A stretch of DNA of 64,000 bases, taken from the NCBI GenBank assembly GCA_963575645.1, contig OY754467.1:6944001-7008000 (forward strand), given 5' to 3'. The translations under genes and the position numbers were made by a program. Source of the stretch: Xanthostigma xanthostigma. Lineage: Eukaryota > Arthropoda > Insecta > Raphidioptera > Raphidiidae. Within the stretch, counting starts at the first letter, position 1. Each line of letters starts with the position of its first letter. Shown here one piece after another: positions 1 through 9,612 of this stretch. The notes below the pieces were generated by a model. That model saw only the letters and a program-made list of their open reading frames with translations. It was not told where the DNA came from and did not search any database.

Positions 1-249
1 TGAAAAATTATTAATTTATTTATACTGTGCCAAAAAATGAATATAAAAATTCAATGATAACGTTTATAACTTTAATAGCTTTCATGTTTGTATGATATGA
101 ATTTTTTTTCTAATCCAAAAAAAAATTCATTTTCTTTTTTTTTTTATTCATTTTCATTTTTTTCTCAATTTTTTCACTTTGGCGGGGCCCTAAGATTTGG
201 GGGGCCTATAGGCGCCGCCTATAACGCCTACACAGTAAATCCGGCTCTG
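1..249. mobile_element. hAT-like element end (partial)
   Basis: Positions 180-249 are a GC-rich island in AT-rich DNA. Read on the minus strand, the segment begins CAGAGCCGGATTTACTGTGT and continues with GGC-rich motifs. I recall this kind of terminal sequence from insect hAT-type DNA transposons. If so, the element body runs leftwards through 1-180 and out of the window. The other end is not visible, so no target duplication can be checked. Bases 1-180 are AT-rich and contain no coding signal. Confidence 0.4.
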
Positions 250-589
250 CTTTCATTATAATTGTCCTTGGACTTTCAATAATATTGACGTATTGATAGT
301 AAATACTGATCGTTTGACAGCCATTTTTATAGTAGTACTGTCATTGCATCAGGTATATCTAATAAATAAAACATGTATTTAAATAAAAAAAAGTTTAAAA
401 ATAGTATTTAATGCATTTAGAATGTACGGCCGTCTTGTTGAGGTTTCCTCATTAATTCCAGATAAATATCGAGACGGTTCCTTATTCAAGGGCATTGCCG
501 ATTACCTGTCAAACTCCTATGTTCAAAATTTGCCTACCTTATCCTAATGTTATAAAATTCCGTCATTCGCCCATTGCTAGATATTAATT

Positions 590-1016
590 AAGAGTATTCG
601 TCCCTGCAAACACCCCCTGCACCCTTCATCTCAAATCTTTTCCCCTCGCCTAAAAACGGTTCGCGCTCTCCCGACGCTATTTTTAAAGCTAGAGGGTTCT
701 GGTAAACGCCAAATGAAAGACAAAGAATCGGACTACAGATCCTTCAGGCGAATTTTTTGAAAAAAATTCCTGAAAAAACTTACAACCTTTTGAAAAAAAT
801 AATAAGTTACGTAATATTTCAACTGTAGACGAAACTTTTTTTTTAAAAATTCGCCTGAAGGATCTATAGTCTAATTCTTTGTCTTTCATTTGGCGTTTAC
901 CAGAACCATTTAGCTTTAAAAATAGCGTCGGGAGAGCGCGAACCGTTTTTAGGCGAGGGGAAAAGATTTGAGATGAAGGGTGCAAGGGGTGTTTGCTGGG
1001 ACGAATACTCTTAAAT
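590..1016. repeat. internal palindrome, arms about 590-720 and 880-1016
   Basis: The sequence TTCGTCCCTGCAAACACCCC near 598 is matched in inverted form near 1005. CGCTCTCCCGACGCTA and AACGCCAAATGAAAGACAAA are also mirrored across a centre near 800. The arms are diverged by a few substitutions. No coding signal was seen. Confidence 0.75.
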
Positions 1017-1533
1017 GGTACTTTAAAAATGTAGAAAACAACGGGAACTGGGAAGTGTGATAGATGGAAAATAGTTGGCAAAACCAAAAGTGCACATCCC
1101 GCAAGTTTTCCACTGTACATTATATAATAATGAAAAAAATTGAGAAAATAGATTAAAACAAATAAAAAAAAAATAAAAATATACGAGAAACATTAGTAAA
1201 ATAAGAAATTTTTTTTAGCAATTATGCACGGGTTTTGCTCTCAAAAATCCCGATTTTTTGAGTTTCTTGTCCTAGTTTATTGACTTTCTAGTTTATCGAA
1301 GAACGCATTTTATAGACACAATATCCCAAAACACTATTTTTCAAGAATATCCCACCGCTACACTAGCGGTATGTGCAATAGATTAAAAAAAACAATTAAA
1401 AAATTAAAATGAAAAAAAAAAAATAATAATAAAAAAAATATATGAGAAATATATTATATATAATATATAAATATTAAGTGGAATTAAGTGGAATAAATGG
1501 GAATATAAAAAAAAAAAAAATTCTTATGTCAGC

Positions 1534-1605
1534 GGGAATCGAACCCGGCACCTTGGGATTACAGGACTTACGCTTTAACCGTTCGGCCACACCGATGCCG
1601 TACAA
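1534..1605 (-). repeat. tRNA-like sequence (probable SINE head or pseudogene)
   Basis: On the minus strand there are an A-box-like TGGCCGAACGGTTAAAGCG and a perfect B-box GGTTCGATTCC about 35 bases later, followed by a T-run that could terminate Pol III. The acceptor stem does not pair and the anticodon arm is poor, so this is not a functional tRNA. It more likely is the tRNA-derived promoter of a short interspersed element. Confidence 0.5.
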
Positions 1606-1859
1606 CGCCTTTGTTATTATGGTATAGAAGTGTAGCAGTTATTTTACGTATCATACTACATTAATTGAGTATATTTATTATGTTTTTTGTTTTTTTATTT
1701 TAATTAGCTGTCAAAAATAATAAAAAAAAACTGTTTATAAAAATTAAACTACTGAACACATTTTAGTGAATTTAAATAGGGTTCTGGTCTGATAGTAAAC
1801 AAAGTGAATAAAATATAACCCAAGGGGATCCGACCAAAATTGCGATCTGTAGAGTCGTG

Positions 1860-1906
1860 ACGTACGTACATACGTACGTACGTACGTACGTACATACGTA
1901 CAGACC
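1860..1906. repeat. ACGT/ACAT tetranucleotide microsatellite
   Basis: Uninterrupted ACGTACGT and ACATACGT units cover about 45 bases. The sequence is self-complementary, so it reads the same on both strands. Confidence 0.9.
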
Positions 1907-2534
1907 AACCGACAACTGCTGTTTGTGATTTTCAATTACAATTTTAATAGTATTTATGAACTCGAATTGATTTAAAAATGGTTCTGTTTTATAGATCAGA
2001 ATCTCCTCTTTTCAAAAAGTTTCATTTTGAATGGATTTCGTGTGAAATTAACTTAGATATAACTTCTTATCTGAACGAAAGTCAGCTCTGATGCACAAAG
2101 CGATAATAAAGCACATACCGCTAGTTTAGCGGTATGTGCAATAGAAATGGCGCGAATGGCGTCTGTTATGACATAAAGTCGAGATTCGAGAAACGGACGT
2201 TAAACGCATTATTATTATTTACTAGCGTGATGAGAGTATAATTATATTATGTAAGCTAAATTGACATAACTCTATTTTCAAGATCAATACACAATTAGGC
2301 GGGTCGCGTAAAAAAAAAGAATAACTGTTCGCTCATCCAAAAACGCTTATTTAATTACGTTAATTAATACTATTTGTTTTTTGCCGAATCAATGCTTCTC
2401 AACAGATTTATTCAAAACAAGCGTAATATATTAGTTCACGGTTATTGACTTTTGTTCAACTTTATTTGAATAATATTATCTCAAATCGAATATTTGCATA
2501 ACGCCAGGGCCAATTTATTCACTAGACACAGTGG

Positions 2535-2820
2535 GACCACGAGACCGTGGAGGATAGAGAGAAAGGAAACCGGTCTCTTTTTTGAAACGAACTAAAAAGT
2601 ATAAAACAATTTCTTTACAGACCGACTTTTAACTGGTAGGATTTGAAACGAAAAACGTGGGACGCATGCGACAGTTATATAAGAAGTGTAGAGGGTAGTT
2701 ATCAATGAAAAAATCTACTTATGAAATGAAACGAATAATGCGCCCCACGTTTTTCGTTTCAAATCCTACAAGTTTAAAAAATTATTTTATACTTTTTTAG
2801 TTCGTTTTAAAAACATGGTA
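2535..2820. repeat. fold-back repeat
   Basis: GAAACGAACTAAAAAGTATA near 2585 is mirrored near 2790-2810, and GGATTTGAAACGAAAAACGT near 2639 is mirrored at 2745-2768. The spacer is about 80 bases. It lies inside the 425-3205 composite and has no coding content. Confidence 0.7.
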
Positions 2821-3282
2821 TATTAAATTTTTTATTTTTTCCCGTTACGGTGGTGTCGCTGCTGCCAGGAAAACCCATTTTCTTCTATGCAAACATTTTT
2901 TGTTACGTCTTTCATCGTCCTATTAATAATAATAATAAGCTTACCGTCCGTTTCTCGACTTTACGTCATAACAGACGCCATTCGCACCATTACTATTTTC
3001 CATCTATCACACTTCCCGTTATTTTCTATATTTTTCAACTTCCACTTAATTAATAGCAATGGGCGAATGAAGGAATTTTAGGACATTATGATAAGGTAGG
3101 CAAATTTTGAGCACACGAGTTTGACATGTAATCGGCCATGGCCTTGAATAAGGAACCATCTCGATATTTATTTGGAATTATTGAGGGAAACCATGGAAAA
3201 CCTCAACAAGATGGTCGATTCAGGAATTGCCGTTTCTCGGCGAGAGGCAGTAGGAAAAAGTCCAAAGTCACATCTGCCCCCG

Positions 3283-3350
3283 CCGCGATTCGAACCCGGT
3301 ACCTCTCGAATGCGAGTCTAGTGCTGTCAGTACTACGCCGCCCCGCTCGA
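3283..3350 (-). repeat. tRNA-like sequence (probable SINE head)
   Basis: The minus strand shows a B-box (GGTTCGAATC) preceded by a D-arm-like and anticodon-arm-like region with GACTCGCATTC. The acceptor stem is GC-rich but mispaired. This is read as a tRNA-derived repeat rather than a gene. It sits just 5' of the first visible cyclase exon. Confidence 0.45.
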
Positions 3351-3602
3351 TTTTTCGCCGTCATATTACGGTACCGCTATCTTAATAACTCTGGGAGTTG
3401 TTTTTGTCTAGTGTCTACACAAACAGCTAATTTATTGATTGGTGGATTGTAGACGACTGACAGCTTAGGTCATTAGAATAATAAAATTATTGATTTATTT
3501 ATTACGGAATATTCACTTTTATAATTATTCGTATTGATTAATTATTGATCGCTATAGCATAGGTATAAATGATAATATTTACAATAATTATTTTTGTATC
3601 AG

Positions 3603-6600
3603 GTTTGCCTTGAATAATTTCGCAGCCGGCGAACACGGAGGAACGCACATAGACGCACCGTACCATTTCAACGAAAATGGATTGAAAGTTGGCGATATTC
3701 CGATTGAAAATCTAATCGTTCCTGGTAAATAAAATGCTTTTGTTTATTTTCTCGCGGAGATGTCGGATCTTTCGCGATTCTGTTCGAACATTTTATACGA
3801 AGCAGTAAAAAAAATTGTGCAGGAGTTGACGGCGTCCGATCAAAAAATCCCAGTAATAAATATCCCGGTAAACAAATCCCAATCCAGAATATCCCATGAC
3901 AAATATATCCCACGACAAAAATATTTCACGCCGGGGTCCAGGGGCGCACTTTAAAAGCATTCTATTGCTGCAAACTGCAAAAACAATTACGGGGTCGTGT
4001 CGATGCGATGGCGGTTTTCTTTGCGCAGTGAAAAGGGAAAGGCCTTTCGGGGAATTTTTTTAAAAAACAATTACGGGGTCGTGTCGATGCGATGGCGTTT
4101 CATTGCGCAATGAAAAGGGGAGGGCCTTTCGGGGATTTTTTTTAAAAAACAATTACGGGGTCGTGTCGATGCGATGGCGTTTTATTGCGCAATGAAAAGG
4201 GGAGGGCCTTTCGGGGAATTTTTTTAAAAAACAATTACGGGGTCGTGTCGATGCGATGGCGCAGGGGTCGTGTGTTTTTTTTTGTCATGTGATAATATTG
4301 TCGTGGGATATTTTTGTCCGGTGAAGGTTTTGTTATGTGATTTTTTTTGCATGGGATATTTTTGCTTGGTACGTATTTACTGGGATGTTATGACCGGGAT
4401 TCGGAGTTGATTCATGTTTGATTTCTGACACGGAACGTGCGCTCGTCGGTGATTGGCTGTGATCGCTCGTTGCCTTTGTCACTTGTCGCTTTCCTGCTTT
4501 AAAGTACAGTCGAGTACGCCTATTGTCAAGTTGTTATTGCTATTTTAGTTTTGTTGATTTGCGAGTTTGTAGTTTTTCAACAGACTGTCCAAGCGCAAGC
4601 CCGCATTCGCATCTAACTTCCGAGTCTTTTAGATTCGAGGCTCGTATTATACATTTAAGATTGAAAGCCGAATCAGAAACCCTGCATCAATTCGCTGCAA
4701 ATAACGAATGCATTTTTCATACAATGCTGATATATCCTTGAATTGTCTCGCAGCTGAAGGAAAAAATCTCCCTTCCTGAAAATAAAATCGATTTATTTCC
4801 TCGTATAAAATGATCGACTTTAGATTTTCCCACGACTCATCTCACAGCTCTTAACATTTTCAGGTGTTACAATTTCGTTGGTGAACGAGGCACTCTACAA
4901 TCCTAGAACGGCGCTGACGCCCTACCACCTAGAAGAATGGGTGTCCAAGTATGGCCCGTTTCCGTACGGCTGCGTTGTTTTGATAAACTTTGGATGGTCA
5001 AGATACATCACAAACCGAACAGCTTACTACGGTTCAGATTCCCAAGACGCCGCCACATTTGTTTATCCGGGTAAGGTTGGGGAAAAAAACCACCGTGCAA
5101 CCGGTAGTTTCATCCCGGCGATTTTCGCTGGGTTGCGCTGACCTTTTCGAGCATCGCCATGTCCACGAGTGCCGCCAATCAGATGCAAGGATGCGTGTGT
5201 AGTAGTGCAATGTGCATACAGTGAACATGGCGGACGGTCACATGAACGAAAACAAAAAACATCCAATGTTCCCACAACAGTGAAACAACCGGTTGTACTG
5301 TGATTTTACTACAGGCTGATTGTTTAAAATAATAGTACCTGGGTGACCGAGCTTTGCTCGGAAAGTTAAATAAAATACTGATATGCTGATATCGCCAAAA
5401 CTTTGAGAACCGTAGGTTCTCTGTCGCTTCCCTTTGTGGAGCTTACGTCTCCACCTTTGTTACAGTCTTACCTCGCGGGGCTGCGCCCCGCTCGGTTGTA
5501 AACAACACTAGTCGAGCCTTCGGCTCTCCATATAAGAACCGTAGGTTCTCTGGGGAAGCTTCGCTTCCTTTTGTGGAGCAATAAGATAATATTGCTTAAA
5601 CAGTTTAACTCCTTTGTGGAGAGGATTGTCGGCCCTTATGAAAAATCCGGTACTTGTAAAACTGATTCGCCGTCATCTTGATCTATGATATTGCATCTTT
5701 CGCTTCAAATTTAGGTTAAAAATTTATTTATTAAAATTACTCACCTATTGGGCTTTGACATGCTCACTCCTGACATCTGGTGGCTAACATAAAAAATAAA
5801 ATGTGACTGCATTTAGTCGATCTATCATCTGTGAACAGTACTCCATTCGTACTTTTAAATTCTTATAAAATGAAATAAATAAAAAGCTTTGAAAATAACT
5901 GAACTTAAAAAATTAATGAACGTTTGCTTAAAAAGATGATTTTATGTTATCAAGTAAGTATACAAGTGTAACGTTATTATTATACTATATAACCTCATAT
6001 AGTTTTAATATAATAATTTATTGTCTATAATTAATTTTTTTATCTACAGATACTGCTAAAAAAACAGGATTTGAAAGAAAATGCTATACCTTCAGTCAAT
6101 TTGTCTGGGAAAAAAACATAGCTACTGATCAGAACCATAGGATTCAATTATTGTATGAATTAGGCAATAAAGAAAATGATGATAGTCTTATTGTTGAAAA
6201 CTAAGATAATAATGAAATTTATGATGATGATCATAACGACAAAAGTAATTATTTCACTAAAAAATTAGTTTTAGTTACAATTTATTATAATTTTCATTGA
6301 TGTTTGATGTACTGAATCTTTATTTTCCAAATTAAATTTTTTGTTCTTTTCTCTTGTTCCTCTGTATCCTACGGTTCTCATCAGTAGCTGTGTTTTTTTT
6401 CCCAGGTAAATTGACTGAAGGTACTTATAGCATTTATTTTCTTTCAAATGCTGTTTTTTAGCAGTATCTGTAGATAATATTAATAATAAACAAACTGTAT
6501 ATTATAACTATGAGGTTATAATATAATAGTAACGTTACAGTTGTATAGTACTTACTTGAAAACATAAAATCATCTTTTAAAATGTGCAGAGCAAACTTTC

Positions 6601-9600
6601 ATTTATTTTTTAACTGCAGTTATTTTCAAAACTTTTTATTTATTTCATTTTTTAAGAATTTAAAAGTACGAATGGAGTTGGAGTACTGTTCACAGATGAT
6701 AGATCGACTAAATGCATTCACATTTTATTTTTTATGTTAGCCACCAGATGTCAGGAGTGAGCATGTCAAAGCCCAATAATAATAATTGTTTATAACTTTC
6801 TTTCAAATACGTATTTATTTTAATTAAGTCTTATTTGGATAGTAATTAAAGATTAACTGTCATAATATTTTGAAAACATTGTTTCGTTGTATAAAATTCC
6901 AAAACCTACTTACAATATTTAAGTATTTTCATACGTCAAAAAATTGATTTTTATAATGATGAAATTTGTAAGAAAACGATTTTTTCGAGAGATGAGACCT
7001 AGCTAAAACGATTTTTTGCCCCCCAAAATCCCTTTTCAGTAAATTTCATCCAAATCGTTAGGGCCGTTTTCGAGAAAATATTTAGGGACATAGGTACATA
7101 GATACATAGATAGGTACAAGATTAGCTCGTTTAATAATATAGGGAATAACTGTGCTTGCTAACAATATGTATGCGCGAATTAGGTTTTGCGTTTTGAGTG
7201 ATTTAGCTGTGCTTAAGGTAGTACGAGCACCAAGGCAATTTTAAATAAAAGGCTTGATTTTTTGACGTGATAACGTCTTATAAATTGATGAATCACCAAT
7301 CTTATAAATTGATAAAACACCGGCTGCATGCACGAAAAAGTGTAACGTTCCTAACGGTCGTAACGTTCCGCCTGACCCTGTGCGTGCTTTTCTCGAAAAC
7401 GGCCCTAACGATTTGGATGAAATTTACTGAAAAGGGATTTTGGGGGGCAAAAAATCGTTTTAGCTAGGTCTCATCTCTCGAAAAAATCGTTTTCTTACAA
7501 ATTTTATCATTATAAAAATCAATTTTTTTATGTATGAAAATACTTAAATATTGTAAGTAGGTTTTGGAATTTTATATAAACAATGAAACAATTGTTTTAT
7601 AAATATTATGACAGCTAATCTTTGAGACTTAAAATAAATACGAAAGAAAGAAAGTTAAAAAAAACAATTATATTATATTATGGTGAGTAATTTAAATAAA
7701 TAAAATTAACCTAAATTTGAAGCGAAAGATGCAATATCATAGATTCGAATTATTATATAAATTTAGGTTATGTATTACGGAATACGTTATCACGTAAAAC
7801 TATCGTCCGTAAACCGACTTTACAGACAACCAATCTTTTTTTTATATGAAGTTGGACTAAGTCTAAACCAATTCTGAAAATTTTAGGGGGGTTGCCCGAT
7901 TATTTAAATAAATAAATGACTTCAAAAGTAGGCATATTTAACCTTGGCATTATGGTAAAACGGTAGATGGATGATATGTTTTCATTGATATCTCCAAAAC
8001 TAGTCGGTGGAAATTAAAAAAAAGCTATTTAAATTAAAGTCAAAACCTTAATAAATTATTGAAAACAAAAAAAAAAACCGTTGTGCCCGACTAATTAAAA
8101 ATATATTTAATCTTTTTAATTAGTCGGGCACAACGGGTTTTTTTTTGTTTTCAATACTTTATTAAGGTTTCAACTTTATTTTAAATAGTTTTTTTTTTAA
8201 TTTCCACCGACTAGTTTTGGAGAAATCAATGAAAACGTACTGCCTTAAGGGTGAACACTTTAAACTATACGATAGAAAAAATACAGCGTCAGTGACAGTA
8301 GGTAATCAAAGGCCACCTAATTTTGAAGCGCCCCTCTAAACATTTCAAATAGGTAATATTTTTTTGTTAAACATTACTATAGTCTTTGAAAAAAAAATTG
8401 CTTTATTATCGTATTTTCAAAGCTCCTCAGCGCGTGCGTATTGCGCATGTGCGGAAATAGAACGACCAAAACTGGACCATTGTCACGACGGCTATAAGCG
8501 TTTGAGGAAAAAAAAAACAGTCTGCTTTTTCCCAGTACATATAGTTTTCTACGATTTTTACGTCGATATTAATGCTTACGTTCAATTGTTTTATATCGAA
8601 GGAATAACAAAAGAGGCAGCTGAATGGATTGTTCAGACAGGCCACATAGTCGGAGTTGGCGTCGACACGCCGTCGATGGATGTCGGAGGTAATACCGGAG
8701 CCGACGCACATCGCGTCTTGCTCGGCGCTAACCTATACGGCATCGAAAGCGTTAAAATGCCGCCAAATATGCCAGGTAACAATGCTTATACATAACTTTT
8801 ACCAGCTACCTCATTACCGTCAATGCCAAAAATAAAGATTATAATTTATAACTAGAGTGACCTGTGCGAATTATTCGCACTAAATAAGTATAATAATTAT
8901 CACTTTATAAAATTATTTTTTAAATATGATTGCAGGTAGATATTCAATTCGTTTCTAATTTTGCACAGTGCTTATAACGTTCTTCTTTTTGTTGTATTAC
9001 AATATGAAGCTCAGATGACAGATCGAAGAAATATTTTACTAAAATTGTCATATAGAGGCGCAAGTAGCAAAAGCGTTGAGCTAAGCCGTCAAGTAGCATC
9101 ATGCAGCATTGCTGTGACGTTGTTCAGCGTTGCTCGCTGTTTCAAAATTAAAGCCGTTAGATGGCAGTATGTAGTATTGTGTCTGTTGTATTACAATATG
9201 AAGGTCAGATGACAGATCGAAGTGTTGATGTCAGATGGCAGACGTTCAGCGTTGCTGTATTTTAATTAATTTACAAAAACAAAAGCAATAATAAGATTTT
9301 TAGTTGTCGATGTCAGTAGAGCAAGCAATTATCTGTAAAATGATATATAATTTATGTGGAGAAATTGTGAGATTTTTTCTAAAAAGGGAGGCAAACATCT
9401 TTAACCTTAGCGTATTAATATATATGATTATGCTTAATTTCAACATTACAGCTCACGGTTTTACCCTGCTCGTAATGCCGATGAAGATCACTTACGGTAC
9501 CGGAGCACCGACTCGTGTCGTTGCGCTTCCAAACCACCAATCGTATCCGTCGCTGCCAGCCACACTACAGCCTAGTTTAATGTCTCGATTTTATAAGGTT

Positions 9601-9612
9601 AGAACTATATAA
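3603..9612 (+). CDS. metal-dependent cyclase family protein (KynB / isatin hydrolase-like), 5'-partial
   Basis: Four exons are visible: 3603-3724, 4864-5070, 8602-8775 and 9452-9612. All junctions keep the frame, giving 220 residues and a stop; the start and first exon(s) lie left of the window. The first visible exon carries the family's metal-binding signature HGGTHIDAPYHF. Later exons carry GVDTPSMD, AHRVLLGANLYGIESV and the C-terminal VMPMKITYGTGAPTRVVAL, which fit the Pfam cyclase (PF04199) fold. In bacteria the family includes N-formylkynurenine formamidase (KynB) and isatin hydrolase. Insects also carry members, whose substrates are largely unassigned, so the substrate here is unknown. 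Introns 2 (3.5 kb) and 3 are filled with transposons. A Helitron ends only 24 bases before the last exon, leaving a very short native acceptor region. The stop follows FYKVRTI; a further exon cannot be excluded. Confidence 0.88.
3845..4395. repeat. tandem-repeat element flanked by inverted GGGATATT-rich arms
   Basis: Between 3984 and about 4265 a GC-rich unit beginning CAATTACGGGGTCGTGTCGA occurs four times, starting at 3984, 4068, 4150 and 4232 (periods 84, 82 and 82), the last being partial. The flanks (3845-3930 and 4268-4395) are inverted relative to each other and rich in TATCCC/GGGATA blocks, so the whole behaves as one element in cyclase intron 1. No coding capacity was found. Confidence 0.7.
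4433..4695 (+). repeat. dispersed repeat, copy 1 (inverted copy at 36735-36965)
   Basis: GTGCGCTCGTCGGTGATTGG, CTTTGTCACTTGTCGCTTTC and the CAACAGACTGTCCAAGCGCA-type block all recur in reverse orientation at about 36735-36965. The copies sit in introns of two unrelated genes (cyclase and GATA), so this is a mobile repeat; its ends are not clear. Confidence 0.75.
5347..5568. repeat. cluster of seven short hairpins
   Basis: Perfect stems, mostly with three-base loops, are at 5347-5361 (CCGAGC/GCTCGG), 5405-5421 (GAGAACC/GGTTCTC), 5436-5454 (GTGGAG/CTCCAC, seven-base loop), 5475-5491 (GCGGGGC/GCCCCGC), 5514-5526 (GAGCC/GGCTC), 5535-5549 (AGAACC/GGTTCT) and 5554-5568 (GGAAGC/GCTTCC). The stems differ in sequence while the geometry repeats, which suggests structure rather than sequence is kept. 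Confidence 0.85.
5750..6776. repeat. approximately 1-kb palindrome with exon-like segment
   Basis: The left arm (about 5750-6170) begins TTGGGCTTTGACATGCTCAC and the right arm (about 6368-6776) is its diverged reverse complement; the spacer is about 200 bases. At 6051, TTTTTTATCTACAG precedes an open frame that includes GFERKCYTFSQFVWEKN and stops at about 6204. It looks like an acceptor plus exon, and it is partly mirrored in the other arm with disabling changes. I do not recognise the peptide. It may be a captured host exon or remnant transposon coding. Confidence 0.75.
6880..7860. repeat. inverted repeat pair (6880-7143 versus 7376-7680) with extension to 7860
   Basis: CTCGAAAACGGCCCTAACGA and GGGATTTTGGGGGGCAAAAA occur in one orientation at 7376-7500 and in the opposite one at 6990-7090. 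The right part (7683-7850) contains AACCTAAATTTGAAGCGAAA and ends near the block CGTAAACCGACTTTACAGAC. The same block sequence is at 63570-64000 in opposite orientation. Further copies are at 45200-45415 and 5680-5720. Confidence 0.75.
7960..8245. mobile_element. fold-back MITE
   Basis: A near-continuous palindrome centred near 8103. The centre is CCCGACTAATTAAAAA mirrored by TTTTTAATTAGTCGGG, and the arms extend to TCCAAAACTAGTCGGTGGAA near 7995 and its complement near 8205-8225. No coding is possible in it. It lies in cyclase intron 2. Confidence 0.8.
8852..9427 (-). mobile_element. non-autonomous Helitron, family 2 (full length)
   Basis: Minus-strand reading begins TCATATATATTAATACG at 9427. 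It ends with the 17-base hairpin GTGCGAATAATTCGCAC, then AGGTCACT, then CTAG at 8852. The flanking host bases are A on the 5' side and T on the 3' side, and there is no target duplication. These are the canonical Helitron features: 5'-TC, a subterminal hairpin about 8-12 nt before 3'-CTRR, and insertion between A and T. A second copy occupies about 45465-45938 on the plus strand. There is no Rep/helicase, so it is non-autonomous. Confidence 0.85.

Larger units (their letters stand above)
425..3205. mobile_element. nested fold-back (long inverted repeat) composite
   Basis: The left arm (about 425-595) is repeated in inverted orientation at about 3050-3205. Both arms carry the same landmarks in opposite order: GCATTGCCGATTACCTGTCA-type, TTTGCCTACCTTATC and TCGCCCATTGCTA-type sequences. 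Inside are further inverted pairs: about 590-720 with about 880-1016, about 2130-2200 with about 2945-3000, and about 2585-2660 with about 2735-2815. No intact transposase is present. It looks like successive insertions of fold-back elements, or one old long-TIR element. The long open frame on the minus strand at 689-1120 is a by-product of the palindrome. Confidence 0.6.
5334..7143 (-). mobile_element. Helitron-like element, family 1 (probable)
   Basis: Read on the minus strand, it starts near 7143 with CCCTATATTATTAAACGAGC and ends near 5334 after a perfect hairpin (CCGAGC-AAA-GCTCGG, 5347-5361) followed by TCACCCAGGTACTA. The same 5' end and the same hairpin end occur together on the plus strand at 45162-45464, so these are the limits of one family. 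Between them lie a hairpin cluster (5347-5568) and a 1-kb palindrome (5750-6776). The 3' end lacks a clean CTRR, so the Helitron label is an inference. No Rep/helicase coding was found. Confidence 0.5.

Noticed and set aside
689..1120. 143-residue minus-strand open frame
   Set aside because: It lies across the arms and loop of a palindrome, with low-complexity Phe/Lys runs and no motif; an artefact of the repeat.
1534..1605. Functional tRNA gene
   Set aside because: The A and B boxes are present but the acceptor and anticodon stems do not pair; treated as tRNA-derived repeat. The same applies to 3283-3350, 56398-56482, 60555-60626 and 61785-61847.
3138..3452. 104-residue plus-strand frame
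   Set aside because: Overlaps the fold-back arm and a tRNA-like repeat; no protein motif.
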